Shown in pieces: positions 61,748 to 64,000 of a DNA stretch of 64,000 bases. Position numbers and translations under genes: made by a program. The notes under the pieces were generated by a model, which saw only the letters and a program-made list of their open reading frames with translations, ran no database searches and was not told where the DNA came from. The DNA is from Amycolatopsis balhimycina FH 1894 (GTDB lineage: Bacteria > Actinomycetota > Actinomycetes > Mycobacteriales > Pseudonocardiaceae), in NCBI RefSeq assembly GCF_000384295.1, contig NZ_KB913037.1, forward strand, positions 6,511,533 through 6,575,532, written 5' to 3'. Each line of letters opens with the position of its first letter. The first letter of the stretch is position 1.

Positions 61748-63823
61748 ATGACCAGACGGATTCGGGTGGGGACGATCGTGGCCGCGGTGGCCGCGCTCGT
61801 CATCGGGACGATCACCACGGCGGGGACGGCGCAAGCCGCGGATCCCTTGCTGTCGCAGGGCAAACCGGTGACCGCGTCGTCGGCCGGCGGGTGCTGTCCG
61901 GCGGCGAACGCGGTCGACGGGGACTCGGCGACCCGCTGGGCCAGCGCGGCCGGCGTCGATCCGCAGTGGATCTACGTCGACCTCGGTGCGGCGGTGCACG
62001 TCAGCCGGGTCCGGCTGCAGTGGGACGCTTCGTGCGCCACGGCCTACGAGGTCGACACCTCCGCCGACCACGTCACGTGGACGCGGATCTACGCGACCAC
62101 CGCCGGGAAGGGCGGCGTCGAGGACCTGACCTCCCTCGACGGCACCGGCCGCTACGTGCGGATGTACGGCACGAAACGGTGCCGCACTGACGCGTCGAAG
62201 GGCTACTCGCTGCAGGAGTTCGGCGTCTACGGCACGACCGGCGATGTCGTCCCGCCGTCGCAGCCCGGCACGCCGACGCTCGACGAGGTCACGCCGACCA
62301 GCGCGACCATCTCGTGGACCGCGGCCACCGACAACGTCGGCGTCGTGGGCTACGACATCTACCGGGACGGGCAGCTCTGCGCCGGCACGACCGGCGCTTT
62401 GACGGCGACCTGCTCGAACCTCAGCCCCAACGTCAGCTACGGCTTCTACGTCAACGCGCGTGACGCGGCCGGCAACGTGTCGCAGGCCAGCGGCACGCTG
62501 GCGGTGAAGACGCCGCCGTCCGACGACCACACGCCGCCGTCCGTGCCCGGGAACGTGCACACCACCGCGGTCAACAGCACTTCGATCGGCCTCGCGTGGA
62601 CCGCGTCGACCGACGACGTGGCGGTCACCGGCTATCGGATCTACAACTCCGGCACGCAGATCGGGACGTCCGACACGGCGAGCACCACCCTCGGCGGGCT
62701 GACCCCGAACACCGCCTACCACCTGCAGGTCCGGGCCGTCGACGGGAACGGCAACCTCAGCGAACCGAGCACGCCGGTCCTGGACGTCACGACGACCGGC
62801 GGTTCGACCTGCACGCCGTCGCAGGGAGTCTGCGGCGCCACCCAGGTCGCGACGGACGACGACGTCGTGTGGGGCCTGGTGACCCTGCCGGACGGCACGA
62901 TCCTCTACAACCAGCGCGACGCGCACACGATCGTCCACTTGAACCCGAAGACCGGGGCGAAGAAGACCATCGGCCTCGTGCCGAACGTGCAGAGCACCGA
63001 CGGTGAGGGCGGCCTGACGGGCCTGGAGATCAATCCGATCTCGTTCGGCTCGGACCACTGGCTCTACATCATGCACACCTCGCCGAACGACAACCGGATC
63101 GTGCGCATCAAATACGACGCGGCGGCCGACTCGCTGACCACGAGCACCGAGCAGATCCTGCTCACCGGCATCGCGCGCAACAAGTTCCACAACGGCGGGC
63201 GGCTGCGCTTCAGCCCGGACGGCAAGTTCCTCTTCGCGGGCACGGGTGACGCGCAGAACGGGTCGAACGCCTCGAACACCAGCAGCCCCAACGGAAAGGT
63301 GCTGCGGATCAACCCGGACGGGACGATCCCGGCGGACAACCCGTTCCACAACGCGGTGTGGAGCTACGGGCACCGGAACATCCAGGGCCTGGCGTTCGAC
63401 TCGCAGGGCAGGCTGTGGGAGCAGGAGTTCGGCAACAGCATCATGGACGAGACGAACCTGATCCAGAAGGGCGGCAACTACGGCTGGCCTTCGTGTGAAG
63501 GGACGTCGGGTTCGTGCGGCACCGCCGGCTTCATCGCGCCGAAGAAGACGTACCCGGTGGGTTCGGGTTCGTGCAGCGGCATCACGATCATCCGTGACGC
63601 GCTGTACGTCGCGTGCCAGAAGGGGCAGCGGCTCTATCGCGCGGTGATCAGCGGCAGTTCGCTGACGAACTTCCAGACGTTCTTCAACGGCACGTACGGC
63701 AGGCTCCGCACGGTCGAGCCCGCCCCCGACGGCCAGATGTGGCTGGCCACCAGCGTGGACGGCGACAAGGACAGCACGCCGCACAACAGCCACAACAAGA
63801 TCCTGCGGGTGGCGGTGGGATAG
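61748..63823 (+). CDS. Secreted discoidin-FnIII-glucose/sorbosone dehydrogenase protein
   Basis: 691 residues. Signal peptide (to about residue 30), F5/8-type-C (discoidin) domain about 33-160, two fibronectin III domains about 167-258 and 263-350, then a six-bladed beta-propeller of the soluble glucose/sorbosone dehydrogenase family (about 355-690): VVWGLVTLPDGTILYNQRD, DGEGGLTGLEINP, HNGGRLRFSPDGKFLFAGTGD, SYGHRNIQGLAFD and WEQEFG. The conserved His and Arg (GHRN) and the GD in the propeller fit PQQ binding. It would oxidise sugars outside the cell using PQQ while the accessory domains hold it to polysaccharide. ATG 61748 is set by the signal peptide. Confidence 0.88.
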   Translation: MTRRIRVGTIVAAVAALVIGTITTAGTAQAADPLLSQGKPVTASSAGGCCPAANAVDGDSATRWASAAGVDPQWIYVDLGAAVHVSRVRLQWDASCATAYEVDTSADHVTWTRIYATTAGKGGVEDLTSLDGTGRYVRMYGTKRCRTDASKGYSLQEFGVYGTTGDVVPPSQPGTPTLDEVTPTSATISWTAATDNVGVVGYDIYRDGQLCAGTTGALTATCSNLSPNVSYGFYVNARDAAGNVSQASGTLAVKTPPSDDHTPPSVPGNVHTTAVNSTSIGLAWTASTDDVAVTGYRIYNSGTQIGTSDTASTTLGGLTPNTAYHLQVRAVDGNGNLSEPSTPVLDVTTTGGSTCTPSQGVCGATQVATDDDVVWGLVTLPDGTILYNQRDAHTIVHLNPKTGAKKTIGLVPNVQSTDGEGGLTGLEINPISFGSDHWLYIMHTSPNDNRIVRIKYDAAADSLTTSTEQILLTGIARNKFHNGGRLRFSPDGKFLFAGTGDAQNGSNASNTSSPNGKVLRINPDGTIPADNPFHNAVWSYGHRNIQGLAFDSQGRLWEQEFGNSIMDETNLIQKGGNYGWPSCEGTSGSCGTAGFIAPKKTYPVGSGSCSGITIIRDALYVACQKGQRLYRAVISGSSLTNFQTFFNGTYGRLRTVEPAPDGQMWLATSVDGDKDSTPHNSHNKILRVAVG

Positions 63824-63845
63824 GACGCGGCCGGCAGCCGGTTGA

Positions 63846-63878
63846 GCCCGGCCGGACCCCGAGAGGGACCGGCCGGGC
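63846..63878. terminator. Terminator after the secreted dehydrogenase
   Basis: GCCCGGCCGG pairs with CCGGCCGGGC, and after an A-A mismatch CCC pairs with GGG around a short loop. It starts 22 bases after the stop at 63823. Confidence 0.75.
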
Positions 63879-63943
63879 GATTCCGGTCCCCGCGCGGTCC
63901 GTGCGCAAGGCCGCCACCAGCAGGTGGAAGTCCAGCTCGTCCA

Positions 63944-64000
63944 TCAGTCGGCCAGGGGCAGCACGAGCTGGGGTTTGGCGATGCGGTGGTCCGCGCGCAA
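63944..64000 (-). CDS. C-terminal 18 residues of a gene cut by the right edge
   Basis: The frame reads RADHRIAKPQLVLPLAD and stops with TGA at 63944-63946; it is open to the window edge. The TGA shares bases with an ATG (TGATG) that opens MDELDFHLLVAALRTDRAG on the same strand. That second frame would run into antisense of the secreted dehydrogenase gene, so only its first 20 or so codons look natural. Nothing more can be said. Confidence 0.45.
   Translation of the reverse strand: MRADHRIAKPQLVLPLAD

Noticed and set aside
63684..63944. Frame MDELDFHLLVAALRTDRAG continuing to 63684 (minus) as a full gene
   Set aside because: Most of it is antisense to the end of the secreted dehydrogenase gene and turns Pro/Cys-rich; only the first codons look natural, so it may be a stub but is not supported as a gene.

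Overview
The window is GC-rich actinomycete chromosome. Codon use, many GTG starts, GTGA/ATGA start-stop overlaps, a geosmin synthase, an ESX-type secretion cassette and many secreted multidomain carbohydrate-active proteins all fit Pseudonocardiaceae. Amycolatopsis is the best guess, supported by long near-perfect palindromes between genes of a kind I associate with that genus. I see no tRNA, rRNA, CRISPR array, complete insertion sequence or prophage. Most of it reads as ordinary accessory or arm-type chromosome.

Layout, left to right. 1-2161 (minus): a TIR-domain ATPase translationally coupled to a second P-loop ATPase that runs off the left edge, a candidate NTP-dependent immunity (conflict) module. 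2325-5536 (minus): HrpB helicase and a glutamate-type solute-binding lipoprotein. 5603-6942: a MauE/DoxX-like membrane redox protein and a membrane-anchored DsbA-like thioredoxin. 7053-9388: four overlapping genes with an EspC-like protein, an NlpC/P60 hydrolase without a signal peptide, and two YbaB/EspG-region-type small proteins, resembling an ESX/type VII accessory cassette. 10140-11420: secreted ThuA-ricin protein. 11476-16043 (minus): type IIA topoisomerase B and A subunits (topo IV-like). 16179-23141: degenerate phospholipase-D-like protein, luciferase-like monooxygenase with its flavin reductase, RibD/DHFR-like protein, serine hydrolase, TetR and carboxymuconolactone decarboxylase.

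23258-33910: a secreted Ig-like protein, then a divergently controlled sugar locus. A LacI regulator faces a YtfQ-like binding protein, a double ATPase, two permeases and a secreted GH2-LamG glycosidase. The set resembles the YtfQ-YtfR-YtfT-YjfF galactofuranose importer joined to an exo-glycosidase. 33948-38407: AAA ATPase, HxlR regulator with twin operators facing an SDR, a GH75 chitosanase with a csn-box-like operator, and a TetR. 38410-43262: a TetR-controlled operon of a class II UvrA-like ABC protein, a siderophore-interacting flavoprotein and a sugar/aminoglycoside-phosphotransferase-like kinase.

43240-46880 (minus): gene remnants around a DedA protein and a monothiol glutaredoxin, then geosmin synthase. 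47047-52620: GNAT, alpha-lytic-type protease, methyltransferase, a secreted ricin/discoidin protein, an SDR and an SCO6745-family protein. 52620-52803 holds an inverted pair of perfect DnaA boxes between convergent genes. 52803-54937 (minus): a four-helix membrane protein with an OmpA-type lipoprotein. 55243-57305: a PfkB-like protein that has lost its catalytic Asp, coupled to a GTP cyclohydrolase II-like enzyme whose signature Tyr is Leu. 57375-63823: a degenerate SDR followed by four 16-bp tandem repeats, a TetR with two operators facing a frameshifted SDR, a CGNR regulator facing an alpha/beta hydrolase, and a secreted discoidin-FnIII-glucose/sorbosone dehydrogenase protein. The right edge cuts a further minus-strand gene.
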